From: an uncultured Varibaculum sp.
GTDB lineage: Bacteria; Actinomycetota; Actinomycetes; Actinomycetales; Actinomycetaceae
DNA: 18,379 bases
Reading direction: 5' to 3'
Assembly (NCBI RefSeq): GCF_902489465.1
Contig: NZ_CABTZZ010000035.1
Location: 1-18,379 of the forward strand
Part shown: positions 1 through 6,574 of the stretch, piece by piece
How positions within the stretch are numbered: position 1 is the first letter of the stretch
How the letters are laid out: every line of letters starts with the position of its first letter
The notes under the pieces: generated by a model
Told to the model about the DNA's origin: nothing
Seen by the model: the letters and a program-made list of their open reading frames with translations, nothing else
The model's database searches: none
Translations under genes and position numbers: made by a program

Positions 1-177
1 ATCATCAGCATCAAAAAAACAAAAACAGAAAAAACCAAACCCACCCCAAAAAACCAGAGCAAGCCCAGCTCAATCCCACACAAACAAAACAAAAAAACAC
101 ACTATCGAGAACACAAACAACCAAACCACAAACCAACCAAAAACGATCAGTAAAGGTCATTGCGCGAAAAACGCGCG
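1..177 (-). other. rRNA operon leader (16S gene off the left edge)
   Basis: On the minus strand this stretch is G/T-rich and almost free of C, has no plausible ORF, and runs off the left edge. It contains TTGTTTGTGTTCTCGATAGTG (complement of 100-120), which resembles the 'gagaactcaatagtg' block seen before and inside many actinobacterial rRNA operons and linked to antitermination and RNase III processing. A GCGCG-A5-CGCGC hairpin (162-176) lies at the expected transcript start, and a small GAGC/GCTC stem lies at 57-71. A position directly after tyrS is also common for an rRNA operon in actinobacteria, from general knowledge. The 16S start itself is not in the window, so this is inference from leader features. 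Confidence 0.6.
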
Positions 178-183
178 AGTCTC

Positions 184-213
184 AGTCTAACAGATTCGGT
201 TTTTGACTTTCAA
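184..213 (-). promoter_or_regulatory. Promoter reading toward the rRNA leader
   Basis: The minus strand has a -35-like TTGAAA (complement of 208-213), an 18-nt spacer and a TAGACT -10 (complement of 184-189). TAGACT is a familiar -10 for actinobacterial and mycobacterial rRNA promoters. The predicted transcript start is near 176-178, just before the GCGCG hairpin. A TTGACT at 267-272 could be another -35, but no matching -10 is visible. Confidence 0.55.
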
Positions 214-396
214 CTTATTGCTAAGTGAAACAGGCCATAAAACCGGTTTTTATCTGTTAAGTACTAAGTCAAACAATCTCGCCCACTGACCCAGAACCGA
301 AGCTCTCTGCCGGGGCAACAGGTATTAACTTACCTACTGCACTTGGAAAACTTCAAACTGAGACGCGGTGAGCTGCCACACACCGCAAAAAATCAG

Positions 397-1662
397 CTAT
401 TTCTGCAGGTAAGCGACGGCTAGGTTACGCTTGCCTTTCCGGAAAAGCACCAAAGAACCCGGCAGCACGTCCTCGGAACTGATAGTCCGATCCGGGTCAG
501 TAACTTTCTGATTGTTCAGATAAGCGCCGCCGTTCTTAATGGTGCGCATTGCCGCGCCGCGCCCCTTCTCAAAACCCGCTGCTATCAGTAGATCCACCAG
601 GTTAGTTTTTCCAATTTCTACCTCGGCATTGGGTAAATGCGCGGTAGCTTCCTTCAAAATTTTGCCGTCCACGGAGCGCAGATCCCCACTACCCCACAGG
701 GCTGCAGTAGCTGCCAGCACCTGATCTAGTGCCTCTTGACCGTGCACCAGACGGGTCACCTCCGCGGCCAGCGCCTTTTGAGCTTCGCGTTTATGAGGAC
801 GCTCAGCTACCTCTACCGCTAGTGCCTCGATTTCCTCGCGGGATAGGAAAGTAAATACCTTCAAGAACCGAACTACGTCCGCATCTTCGGCACCCAGCCA
901 GAACTGGTAGAACTCGTAGGGCGAAAGCATCTCCGAATCTAGCCAAATTGCCCCTCCCTCGGATTTACCAAACTTGGAGCCATCGGCCTTGGTAATCAAA
1001 GGGGTGGTCATGACATGGACGTCTTTGCCCTCTACCTTGTGGATTAGATCCATGCCGCCCACCAGGTTGCCCCATTGATCGTTTCCTCCAGTTTCCAGGG
1101 TGCAGCCGTAGCGGCGGTATAACTGCAGGAAATCATAGGCTTGCAGGATTTGGTAGCTGAACTCAGTGTAGGAAATTCCTTCTTCAGACTTCAGACGCCG
1201 TGCCACCGCATCTTTGGACAGCATGGTTCCCATCCGGAAGTTTTTACCCAAGTCACGTAGGAGTTCAATCGCTCCTAGATCCTGGATCCAGTCCATATTG
1301 TTGACCATGATTGCCGGGTTGTCGCCCTCGAAATCCAGGAAACGGCTGATTTGCCCACGCAGGCGTTCTACCCAACCCGCGACCACTGCTTTAGGCTGTA
1401 GCTGCCGCTCCGCGGTCATCCGCGGGTCTCCGATTAATCCGGTAGCTCCCCCGACCAGGGCAATAGGCCGATGCCCCGCCTTTTGCAGATGCCGCATCAT
1501 CAGCACTTGTACCAAGTGTCCATGGTGCAGAGAAGCAGCAGTAGGATCAAAACCGCAATAGAAAGTGACCGGTCCACTGGCAAGTGCCTGGCGTAGTTTT
1601 TCCAGATCCGTATGCTGGGCAAGTAGACCCCGCCATTCCAGCTCATCAATAATATCGGCCAC
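397..1662 (-). CDS. tyrS: Tyrosyl-tRNA synthetase
   Basis: A cytoplasmic class I aminoacyl-tRNA synthetase that activates tyrosine with ATP and loads it onto tRNA-Tyr. The 421 residues match the usual bacterial TyrS length. Visible landmarks are the HIGH-type motif HHGH at 46-49, the tyrosine-pocket segment QILQAYD at 171-177, GGNDQWGN near 192-199, the KMSKS equivalent KFGKS at 230-234, and a C-terminal S4 RNA-binding domain from about 350 to 421 (LVDLLIAAGFEKGRGAA and following). The start is GTG, supported by a GAAAGGA ribosome site about 7 nt upstream. It is followed on the same strand by a putative rRNA leader, and no convincing terminator with a T-run lies between. No T-box leader was found upstream. 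Function is certain. Confidence 0.98.
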   Translation of the reverse strand: MADIIDELEWRGLLAQHTDLEKLRQALASGPVTFYCGFDPTAASLHHGHLVQVLMMRHLQKAGHRPIALVGGATGLIGDPRMTAERQLQPKAVVAGWVERLRGQISRFLDFEGDNPAIMVNNMDWIQDLGAIELLRDLGKNFRMGTMLSKDAVARRLKSEEGISYTEFSYQILQAYDFLQLYRRYGCTLETGGNDQWGNLVGGMDLIHKVEGKDVHVMTTPLITKADGSKFGKSEGGAIWLDSEMLSPYEFYQFWLGAEDADVVRFLKVFTFLSREEIEALAVEVAERPHKREAQKALAAEVTRLVHGQEALDQVLAATAALWGSGDLRSVDGKILKEATAHLPNAEVEIGKTNLVDLLIAAGFEKGRGAAMRTIKNGGAYLNNQKVTDPDRTISSEDVLPGSLVLFRKGKRNLAVAYLQK

Positions 1663-1736
1663 GATATTCCTTTCTTATGCAGGTTAAACCCGCGATCCCC
1701 CTCTGCGGTGAACACGGCAATACTCTTCTCGGGCTT

Positions 1737-1743
1737 AGTCTAA
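1737..1743 (-). promoter_or_regulatory. Possible tyrS -10 element
   Basis: The minus strand shows TTAGACT, the same -10 type as the rRNA promoter in this window, about 75 nt before the tyrS GTG. No good -35 is visible 16-19 nt upstream, so this is a weak call. Between it and the gene lies a small dyad, GCGGGTTTAACCTGC (complement of 1679-1693), just before the ribosome site. Confidence 0.3.
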
Positions 1744-1769
1744 CCTACCTGCGGATGCAGCTGGCGGTT

Positions 1770-1795
1770 TGCTTCCTATCCGGAATGCTTCCTAT
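1770..1795 (-). repeat. Short direct repeat after the PfoR-like gene
   Basis: The 10-mer ATAGGAAGCA occurs twice on the minus strand (complements of 1786-1795 and 1770-1779) with a 16-nt period, starting inside the stop codon of the membrane protein gene. The intervening bases also allow a small GCATTCC/GGAAGC stem with one bulge. There is no T-run, so it is not a convincing intrinsic terminator. Confidence 0.4.
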
Positions 1796-2859
1796 TTTTC
1801 AAGCAACATATCTCCGGGTTTAATCCACCCCTTCTTCCGCATGAACTCTGCAAACAGTAGAGAAAGAGCGGCGGGGGCAATAAAGTGCATTAGCAAGATC
1901 ATTCCCAAAAGCACCGGCCAAGAAGTCGCAGGCCCCATCACGTTCCAAGTCATAATCTGTCCCACTAAACCAGAAGTTCCCATTCCAGAACCGGCAGCAT
2001 TCGATTCCATTTTGAAAACCATGGTAGCGATAGGGCCTAGAATCGCAGATGCCAAAGTGGGAGGAATCCAGATTAAGGGATGCCGCATTATATTGGGCAC
2101 TTGCAGCATAGAAGTGCCGATACCCTGCGAGATCAGACCGGAAACTTTATTTTCTCGATAGGACGCGACTGCAAAACCCACCATTTGGGCACTACATCCC
2201 ACGGTTGCTGCCCCGGCTGCCAACCCAGATAGCCCCAACACGATTCCGAGAGCTGCCGAGGAAATCGGGAGGGTCAAGATCATCCCCATCAGCACCGACA
2301 CAATAATGCCCATTAGGAAGGGTTGACGCTCAGTTCCCCAGTTAATTATGGCACCCAAAGCGGTCATCATTTGTGAGATTCCTGGCCCAATGAGCAGACC
2401 CACGATGGCGCCAGAGGTAACAGTCACGAAGGGAGTAACCAAGATATCTACTGGGGTTTTACCGGAAACTAGCAGGCCAAACTCGACAGCCACGAAGGAA
2501 GCGATAAATGCCCCCAACGGTTCTCCCGGCCCCTGCAGCTGCATGGAAAGACCGTCCACGATTCCCCCGCTCAAGATTTTGGCGGCATGGGCTCCAATCA
2601 TTCCGGCTAGCCCGGTGCCTACCACTACATAGGTAGAGGCATGCAGGCGATGCGCTACCCCCATCCCGATGCCGGCTCCGGTAAGTACCGAGGCCACCGA
2701 ACCGATTAGCACCAGTCCGCGCCCGATTATTCCGGGAATAAAACCGCCTACCTGCACCATGATGGTGCCAATGATCAGGGAAGCGAATAGCCCGTGTGCC
2801 ATACCGGTCATCGCGTCAATAAAAAATAACGATAGCCAGCCTTTAATCCGTTGTTTCAT
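1792..2859 (-). CDS. PfoR-like PTS-IIC-type membrane protein
   Basis: A 355-residue, very hydrophobic integral membrane protein with about nine or ten predicted membrane segments, many Gly-rich, and short charged ends (MKQRIKGW at the start, FMRKKGWIKPGD near the end). The overall pattern, including TGMAHGLFASLIIGTI near residue 18, GAHAAKILSGG near 90 and MQVPNIMRHPLIWIPPTLAS near 260, matches the PTS_EIIC_2 / PfoR family (COG3641) as I know it. These proteins are annotated as sugar PTS IIC subunits or as the regulator PfoR. No IIA, IIB, HPr or sugar catabolic gene is nearby, so PTS transport is unproven and the substrate is unknown. The start ATG has a GGAAAG ribosome site 8 nt upstream. 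The gene is divergent from the NrtR-like regulator, which probably controls it. Confidence 0.8.
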   Translation of the reverse strand: MKQRIKGWLSLFFIDAMTGMAHGLFASLIIGTIMVQVGGFIPGIIGRGLVLIGSVASVLTGAGIGMGVAHRLHASTYVVVGTGLAGMIGAHAAKILSGGIVDGLSMQLQGPGEPLGAFIASFVAVEFGLLVSGKTPVDILVTPFVTVTSGAIVGLLIGPGISQMMTALGAIINWGTERQPFLMGIIVSVLMGMILTLPISSAALGIVLGLSGLAAGAATVGCSAQMVGFAVASYRENKVSGLISQGIGTSMLQVPNIMRHPLIWIPPTLASAILGPIATMVFKMESNAAGSGMGTSGLVGQIMTWNVMGPATSWPVLLGMILLMHFIAPAALSLLFAEFMRKKGWIKPGDMLLEK

Positions 2860-2888
2860 CTTGGATACTTTCCTTGTTGAGGTACCTC

Positions 2889-2921
2889 TTTTAGTTTTCG
2901 CCTAATAGTCGAAAACTAAAA
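2889..2921. promoter_or_regulatory. 33-bp inverted repeat, probable operator
   Basis: Perfect 12-bp arms TTTTAGTTTTCG (2889-2900) and CGAAAACTAAAA (2910-2921) flank the 9-nt spacer cctaatagt. A second, overlapping dyad TAGT-CGAAA-ACTA spans 2906-2918. The repeat lies between two divergent start codons, so a terminator role makes no sense and a transcription-factor site does. The neighbouring NrtR-like protein is the obvious candidate to bind it. Confidence 0.7.
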
Positions 2922-2942
2922 CTTAAGCTACCATAAGGTTTT

Positions 2943-3647
2943 GTGAGAACCCAATTGCGAGATGCCGAAGAAGTTGCCGTCTACCGGCATGAGGCACTGA
3001 GCGTAGTCTTGCAAATCCGGGGGGATTCCCCGCAGCTCATGGTGCTGGTGGCGCGCCGTGAACACTCCCCCTTTCAGGGTTTGTCCGCCCTGCCCTCCGG
3101 CCCTTTGGAACCAGGAGAAACCCTCGGTGCCAGCGCTTTTCGGCATCTTTCCGAAAAGATGGATATTGGCGCGCTTTCCTATATGGAACAGCTAGGCACT
3201 CGTTCTGATCCCCGCCGCGACCCCAGTCAACGCACTGTGGCCACCGCCTATTTAGGGATAGTACCCGCCCAAGTGAAGACCACAATTCCGTCTTACGCCC
3301 ATTGGGTACCGGTAAACAACCTGCCACAAATGGCTTATGACCACGCCGATATTATTTCCGAGGGCGTAGATCGGCTGCGGGCGAAACTTTCCTATACCAA
3401 TATTGCGTTTGCCTTGGCGCCTCCGGATTTCACTATGGCGGAGCTAACCCACCTCTACCAGGCTGCTTTGGGACATGAAGTCTCCCCCACCAACTTGCAG
3501 CGGGTGCTCAGTCGCCGTGGGCAGCTCGCCCCCACCGGTCAGCGTAAAGCCCCTGGCACCAAAGGTGGGCGTCCCGCACGCCGTTTCCGCTTCACTAATC
3601 ACTGCCTGCAGGTAACCGACCCCTTCGCCATCCTCCGCCCTTCCTAA
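2943..3647 (+). CDS. NrtR-like regulator (degenerate Nudix + winged helix)
   Basis: A 234-residue protein with an N-terminal Nudix fold (about 10-145) and a C-terminal winged-helix segment (about 150-218, containing FTMAELTHLYQAALGHEVS and GGRPARRFRF). This is the arrangement of NrtR and related regulators, which sense ADP-ribose or similar ligands and often control NAD or sugar genes. The Nudix box begins at G53 and keeps E59, R67 and E71, but the usual RE-x-x-EE-x-G reads R67-H68, E71-K72 and D74. Metal-dependent hydrolysis is therefore probably lost and a ligand-sensing role is likely. The start is GTG with AAGG only 4 nt away; a TTG four codons later is an alternative. It is divergent from the PfoR-like gene across a perfect dyad. 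No NAD biosynthesis gene is in the window, so its regulon is unknown. Confidence 0.8.
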   Translation: MRTQLRDAEEVAVYRHEALSVVLQIRGDSPQLMVLVARREHSPFQGLSALPSGPLEPGETLGASAFRHLSEKMDIGALSYMEQLGTRSDPRRDPSQRTVATAYLGIVPAQVKTTIPSYAHWVPVNNLPQMAYDHADIISEGVDRLRAKLSYTNIAFALAPPDFTMAELTHLYQAALGHEVSPTNLQRVLSRRGQLAPTGQRKAPGTKGGRPARRFRFTNHCLQVTDPFAILRPS

Positions 3648-3748
3648 CAAGCGCAAAATCTGCAGGTAATCCCGGGGAAGAGGTTTTTCTTCCTACCCCT
3701 TCCACGCAAGGGCTAGGTTTTCCTCCTAGATCGTATGTAATTCAAAAC

Positions 3749-3783
3749 GGCTGGTAGAAAAGATTTACACTTTTCTACCAGCC
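3749..3783. terminator. Bidirectional intrinsic terminator
   Basis: Perfect 14-bp arms GGCTGGTAGAAAAG (3749-3762) and CTTTTCTACCAGCC (3770-3783) enclose a 7-nt loop. The repeat is followed by ATTATTTT on plus and by CGTTTTG on minus. It sits between the convergent ends of the NrtR-like gene and the surface protein gene and could serve both. Confidence 0.88.
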
Positions 3784-3822
3784 ATTATTTTGTTCTACGG
3801 TTATATTCTGCTCGACAGCGAC

Positions 3823-5667
3823 TTAATGCCTTTGAAGCAGGTATCGGCGAGAAGTTATCCCTATCCCTGCTGCTAGCAGCAAAGCACCAAGAACAGCGGT
3901 AGTACCCAAGGCACCCGTTTGCGCTATCGGAGTAGTAACCCGCGTCTGCGTCCTCACGACCTGCTTAGAGGAAGGATTAGCAGCCGGCTTACCTTTGCCA
4001 GGGATTACCTGACCCGGTTTTTCAACGCCAGGTTTGCCAGGTTTATCACCCGTGTCGGGTTTTGTCGGATTGTCGGGCTGCGGGGGGCAGGGCTCGGCGG
4101 TTAAATTTAACTCCCACTTCACCACAGCACCATCTTTAAGCTTGAAATCAGCAGCATTCTTCAATACTGCCTCAACCACAGCCTTATCCCCCTCAACCTT
4201 CGAGCTATACTCAAACACCTCAGAATCAGGCAACTTCACACTACCCGCAACACCACACTTAAGCCGCTCCACCACCGGAGCCGGCGGAACAACCTCAAGG
4301 CGCAAATCATACTCATGCTCATACGGGCCATTATTATCCACTAACTCAATCGGAACATTCGGATCTTTAGGAGTACCCGGAACCGCAGTAATCGAAATCT
4401 TCCCATGCTTATCCGGATAATCATGAGTCCCAGGAGTAACCTCTTTCCCATCAATCATCCACTTCACACCGGGAATATCCGGAACCGTAAAAGTACCAGT
4501 CTCATCATCAAAACTAGGCGGAACTACCTTAACCTTCTGAGAACCGTAGAACGTGAAGGTCCACTCTCGATAGCCACAGTAGCTATTGTCAATGGAATAC
4601 CAATCAGAATACTTTGCTGAAGTAGGCGGGTCATTATTTAAATTGCAGTAGTCTTTGACATGGGCACGCACTTTCACAGTGGCTTTCCCATCAACATATT
4701 TGGTAACGTCAGATACTTTATTTGTACCCGAAACCTGACTTTGATAGGTGACTTTACCATCGTCGGAGACCAGGTAATACTTTAGCCGGTTGTCATCGGG
4801 AATCTGGAAAGTATCATTACTTTCGCCAACATTATCAGCAGCTATGGGCTTTTCAGGCTCAATATTCCCATACCAAAATGCCTTATTTTCTGACCCAGTA
4901 TCCTTATATAGCCGTATGCGGTTCAAATCAGATACATATTTTACCGGCGACCCATCTTTATAGACGTAGTGATTTTGAACCCCTCCTTGATAAGCATAGC
5001 CAGGGCGAGGTTTCGCGCCCCAGTATTTTATCTCGGCAGTCTTACCATCGGTATATTTCAGTACTTCATTCACATAATTGAAGTATTTTTTAACCTCAAT
5101 TTCTGCATACCCTTTCCCCGCATAGGTAATATCCTTACAAGTCGTGCCGGCAGCAGCTACATCTGCACATTTGCCATCAACCCAGAGGACGTTTACAGAT
5201 TTGTCTTCCCTTACCAGCTCTTCTACCCTTGCTTTTGCGTCTGTGTGACTTCCTGCCCCCGTCGGATATAGGCAGATTAAATCTCCCTTGTTATGACGGC
5301 AAGTATCGTTACCAGGCTTTGGATCTTCTCCCTCGTCATATTGAGCTTCAAAACTCATTACTTCAGCATCGGAAAGCAACTCGCCACCTGGAACCTCAAA
5401 AGTATAAGCGGCTTTATCAGCGGGAATCTCGCAGGCTCCATCCGTACGTTTCAAAACCAGCTTCACAGTTGCCGGCCAGCCATCCTTTGTTTTATCTAAC
5501 GAATCTTCCGGAGGTAGAAACTTCGGCATACTGTATGGGGAAAGTTTAATCTCCTGCAAATCTGTCCAGGTGTCAGTGCCTGGTTTTAGATAGCTGACAT
5601 AGGGGGTGAAAGCTAGCGGCCCAGAGGCTGCTCCCCCTTCGCGTAGTAACGAATATTGCACCATCAA
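3823..5667 (-). CDS. Wall-anchored surface protein, C-terminal part (frameshifted)
   Basis: This frame encodes the body and wall anchor of a surface protein. It is open from 5730 to 3823; numbering here starts at TTG 5665-5667, giving 614 residues. That start and the following ATG and GTG lack a ribosome site, so independent translation is doubtful. The C-terminus has a Pro/Gly/Lys-rich stalk (about 531-565), a sortase-type motif IAQTG at 581-585, a hydrophobic span (586-605) and a basic tail ending RRYLLQRH. The body looks beta-rich with short proline-bounded segments. Cysteines at 123/132, 167/177 and 343/364 could form disulfides. I recognise no named adhesin domain. It continues the signal-peptide ORF 5723-6115 after a one-base shift, and together they would make about 760 residues. 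Base composition looks more AT-rich than in neighbouring housekeeping genes. It may be a pseudogene, a phase-variable allele or a sequencing error. Confidence 0.75.
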   Translation of the reverse strand: MMVQYSLLREGGAASGPLAFTPYVSYLKPGTDTWTDLQEIKLSPYSMPKFLPPEDSLDKTKDGWPATVKLVLKRTDGACEIPADKAAYTFEVPGGELLSDAEVMSFEAQYDEGEDPKPGNDTCRHNKGDLICLYPTGAGSHTDAKARVEELVREDKSVNVLWVDGKCADVAAAGTTCKDITYAGKGYAEIEVKKYFNYVNEVLKYTDGKTAEIKYWGAKPRPGYAYQGGVQNHYVYKDGSPVKYVSDLNRIRLYKDTGSENKAFWYGNIEPEKPIAADNVGESNDTFQIPDDNRLKYYLVSDDGKVTYQSQVSGTNKVSDVTKYVDGKATVKVRAHVKDYCNLNNDPPTSAKYSDWYSIDNSYCGYREWTFTFYGSQKVKVVPPSFDDETGTFTVPDIPGVKWMIDGKEVTPGTHDYPDKHGKISITAVPGTPKDPNVPIELVDNNGPYEHEYDLRLEVVPPAPVVERLKCGVAGSVKLPDSEVFEYSSKVEGDKAVVEAVLKNAADFKLKDGAVVKWELNLTAEPCPPQPDNPTKPDTGDKPGKPGVEKPGQVIPGKGKPAANPSSKQVVRTQTRVTTPIAQTGALGTTAVLGALLLAAGIGITSRRYLLQRH

Positions 5668-5722
5668 ACGAGCTTTTTTATCTTTTCCCAGGTAATCAAT
5701 TACGGCATTATCTTTCCAACTA

Positions 5723-6115
5723 TCAGTGGGTCACCCCAGGGGTTACTTTCCATTTCGGAGATTGCTCTGCGGTACATTCTGGGAGCTTTTGAGGAGCCCG
5801 AGCAGGGGCAGGAACAACAGTAGTCTCCCCTTGCTTGGGCTGGGTTTTCACTTCATGCTGCTGAGGGGAACGGGATTCAGCCACAGTATTTGACTGCGAG
5901 GAGGCAGACTCAACCGTAGATTTTGACTGGGATGCCGCCACTTCTTGCTTAGCTACCTCTGATTGGGAAGTACTAGCAGTGTCGTCAATTATAGCTTCGT
6001 CAGCATTCGCATCAGCAACCCCTACCATAGCTCCACTAAAAGTGATTGCTAAAGAAACTACCGCAGCGAGCCCAAACCGGAGAGAGGGACTAAACCCCTG
6101 AACCTTTTGCTTCAT
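5723..6115 (-). CDS. Surface protein N-terminal part: signal peptide (frameshifted)
   Basis: A 130-residue ORF starting at ATG with a good AGGTGA ribosome site 5 nt upstream. Residues 1-37 form a Sec signal peptide: a basic start (MKQKVQG), a hydrophobic core with FGLAAVVSLAITF, and a likely cleavage near ADANA/DEA. After this comes a low-complexity Ser/Gln/Glu/Thr-rich linker (about 40-105) and then Pro/Ala-rich PAPARAPQKLPE. The ORF ends at TGA 5723-5725, where the next frame opens (5730 downward) and carries the rest of the protein. Dropping one base of the GACCC run would join ...TPGVT to TDSWKDNAV without a stop. A secreted 95-residue fragment alone is unlikely to have a function. Confidence 0.75.
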   Translation of the reverse strand: MKQKVQGFSPSLRFGLAAVVSLAITFSGAMVGVADANADEAIIDDTASTSQSEVAKQEVAASQSKSTVESASSQSNTVAESRSPQQHEVKTQPKQGETTVVPAPARAPQKLPECTAEQSPKWKVTPGVTH

Positions 6116-6164
6116 GTTTTCACCTGAACTTCTTATGTTTCCAATGGGGTGACATTAAAAGCCC

Positions 6165-6170
6165 ATTATA
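6165..6170 (-). promoter_or_regulatory. -10 element of the surface protein gene
   Basis: A consensus TATAAT on the minus strand within CCTATAATGGG, placing the transcript start near 6158 and giving a leader of about 43 nt before the ATG at 6115. The matching -35 is poor (CTGATT at a 17-nt spacing). Confidence 0.55.
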
Positions 6171-6262
6171 GGCTAATTTCCCACGTAAATCAGTTTTGTG
6201 AGCAAAGACTTAGTTTCTACGTACAACGCTTAAGAGAAATCTACTTAACCCCTGAGATTCAC

Positions 6263-6348
6263 TTTCGCCCTCCACAGACAAAAACACCCTCCCAATACCG
6301 CCAAAGCGTCCCATTATCGACCACAATTCCCATCTCGGGAGGGCGAAA
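6263..6348. repeat. Widely spaced inverted repeat, 11-bp arms
   Basis: TTTCGCCCTCC at 6263-6273 is exactly repeated inverted as GGAGGGCGAAA at 6338-6348, 64 nt apart. The space between is pyrimidine/A-rich on plus and holds no ORF of note. Between 6341 and 6405 the GGGCG/GGGC word recurs several times. Role unknown; part of the gene-free stretch between the surface gene and argH. Confidence 0.55.
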
Positions 6349-6447
6349 ACGTCACCTTAGGGCGCGACAGAGCGCAAATATAGGGGCGATTTTATGTCTA
6401 AGGGCAGAAAGTCGAGTATCAAAAGACGCGACTGATCGTAAACGCGA

Positions 6448-6559
6448 GCGCGTGTGGGCGGATTTATGCCGAGGGGTAGGCTTCGGGCACTAAATCCGTG
6501 AAAATGCCAAAGCATTTTCCGGATTTCGGGGCGCGAGGCAAAATCCGCCCTCACGCGCG
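6448..6559. repeat. Nested inverted repeats just after argH
   Basis: The outer 18-nt arms at 6448-6465 and 6542-6559 match as an inverted repeat with one mismatch (GCGCGTGTGGGCGGATTT against GCGCGTGAGGGCGGATTT). Inside lies a second hairpin: 6492-6507 pairs with 6512-6526 (AAATCCG-t-GAAAATGC with GCATTTTCCGGATTT), with loop CAAA and a single bulged T. The argH stop is 15 nt beyond the outer arm. The RNA from argH would fold into a long branched structure here. No T-run follows on the minus strand, so a simple intrinsic terminator is not shown. RNA 3'-end protection, Rho-related termination or a REP-like element are possibilities. Confidence 0.75.
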
Positions 6560-6574
6560 AAAACAGGCAAGAGA

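Noticed and set aside
239..250. Perfect palindrome AAAACCGGTTTT as an operator
   Set aside because: Short, single occurrence, and with no gene start close enough to argue for a function.
365..386. GCGGTG/CACCGC hairpin as tyrS terminator
   Set aside because: Only a 6-bp stem with a 10-nt loop and no T-run after it on the minus strand; the T-run lies on the wrong side.
1663..1791. T-box riboswitch before tyrS
   Set aside because: The 129-nt gap is short and shows no T-box core sequence or terminator/antiterminator pair; only a small dyad is present.
2943..3647. Active Nudix hydrolase (MutT-type)
   Set aside because: Key Nudix-box acids are replaced and a winged-helix domain follows, so a regulator is the better reading.
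5715..5735. Programmed +1 frameshift joining the two surface protein ORFs
   Set aside because: No recognised slippery codon (such as CUU-UGA), internal Shine-Dalgarno or stimulatory structure was seen; an indel is simpler.
6149..6493. Plus-strand ORF of 114 codons in the gene-free stretch
   Set aside because: No ribosome site, Arg-rich low-quality translation, and it crosses the inverted repeats; more likely chance.
6263..6559. CRISPR array or insertion-sequence ends
   Set aside because: No regular repeat-spacer period, no transposase and no target-site duplication; only inverted arms of differing sequence.
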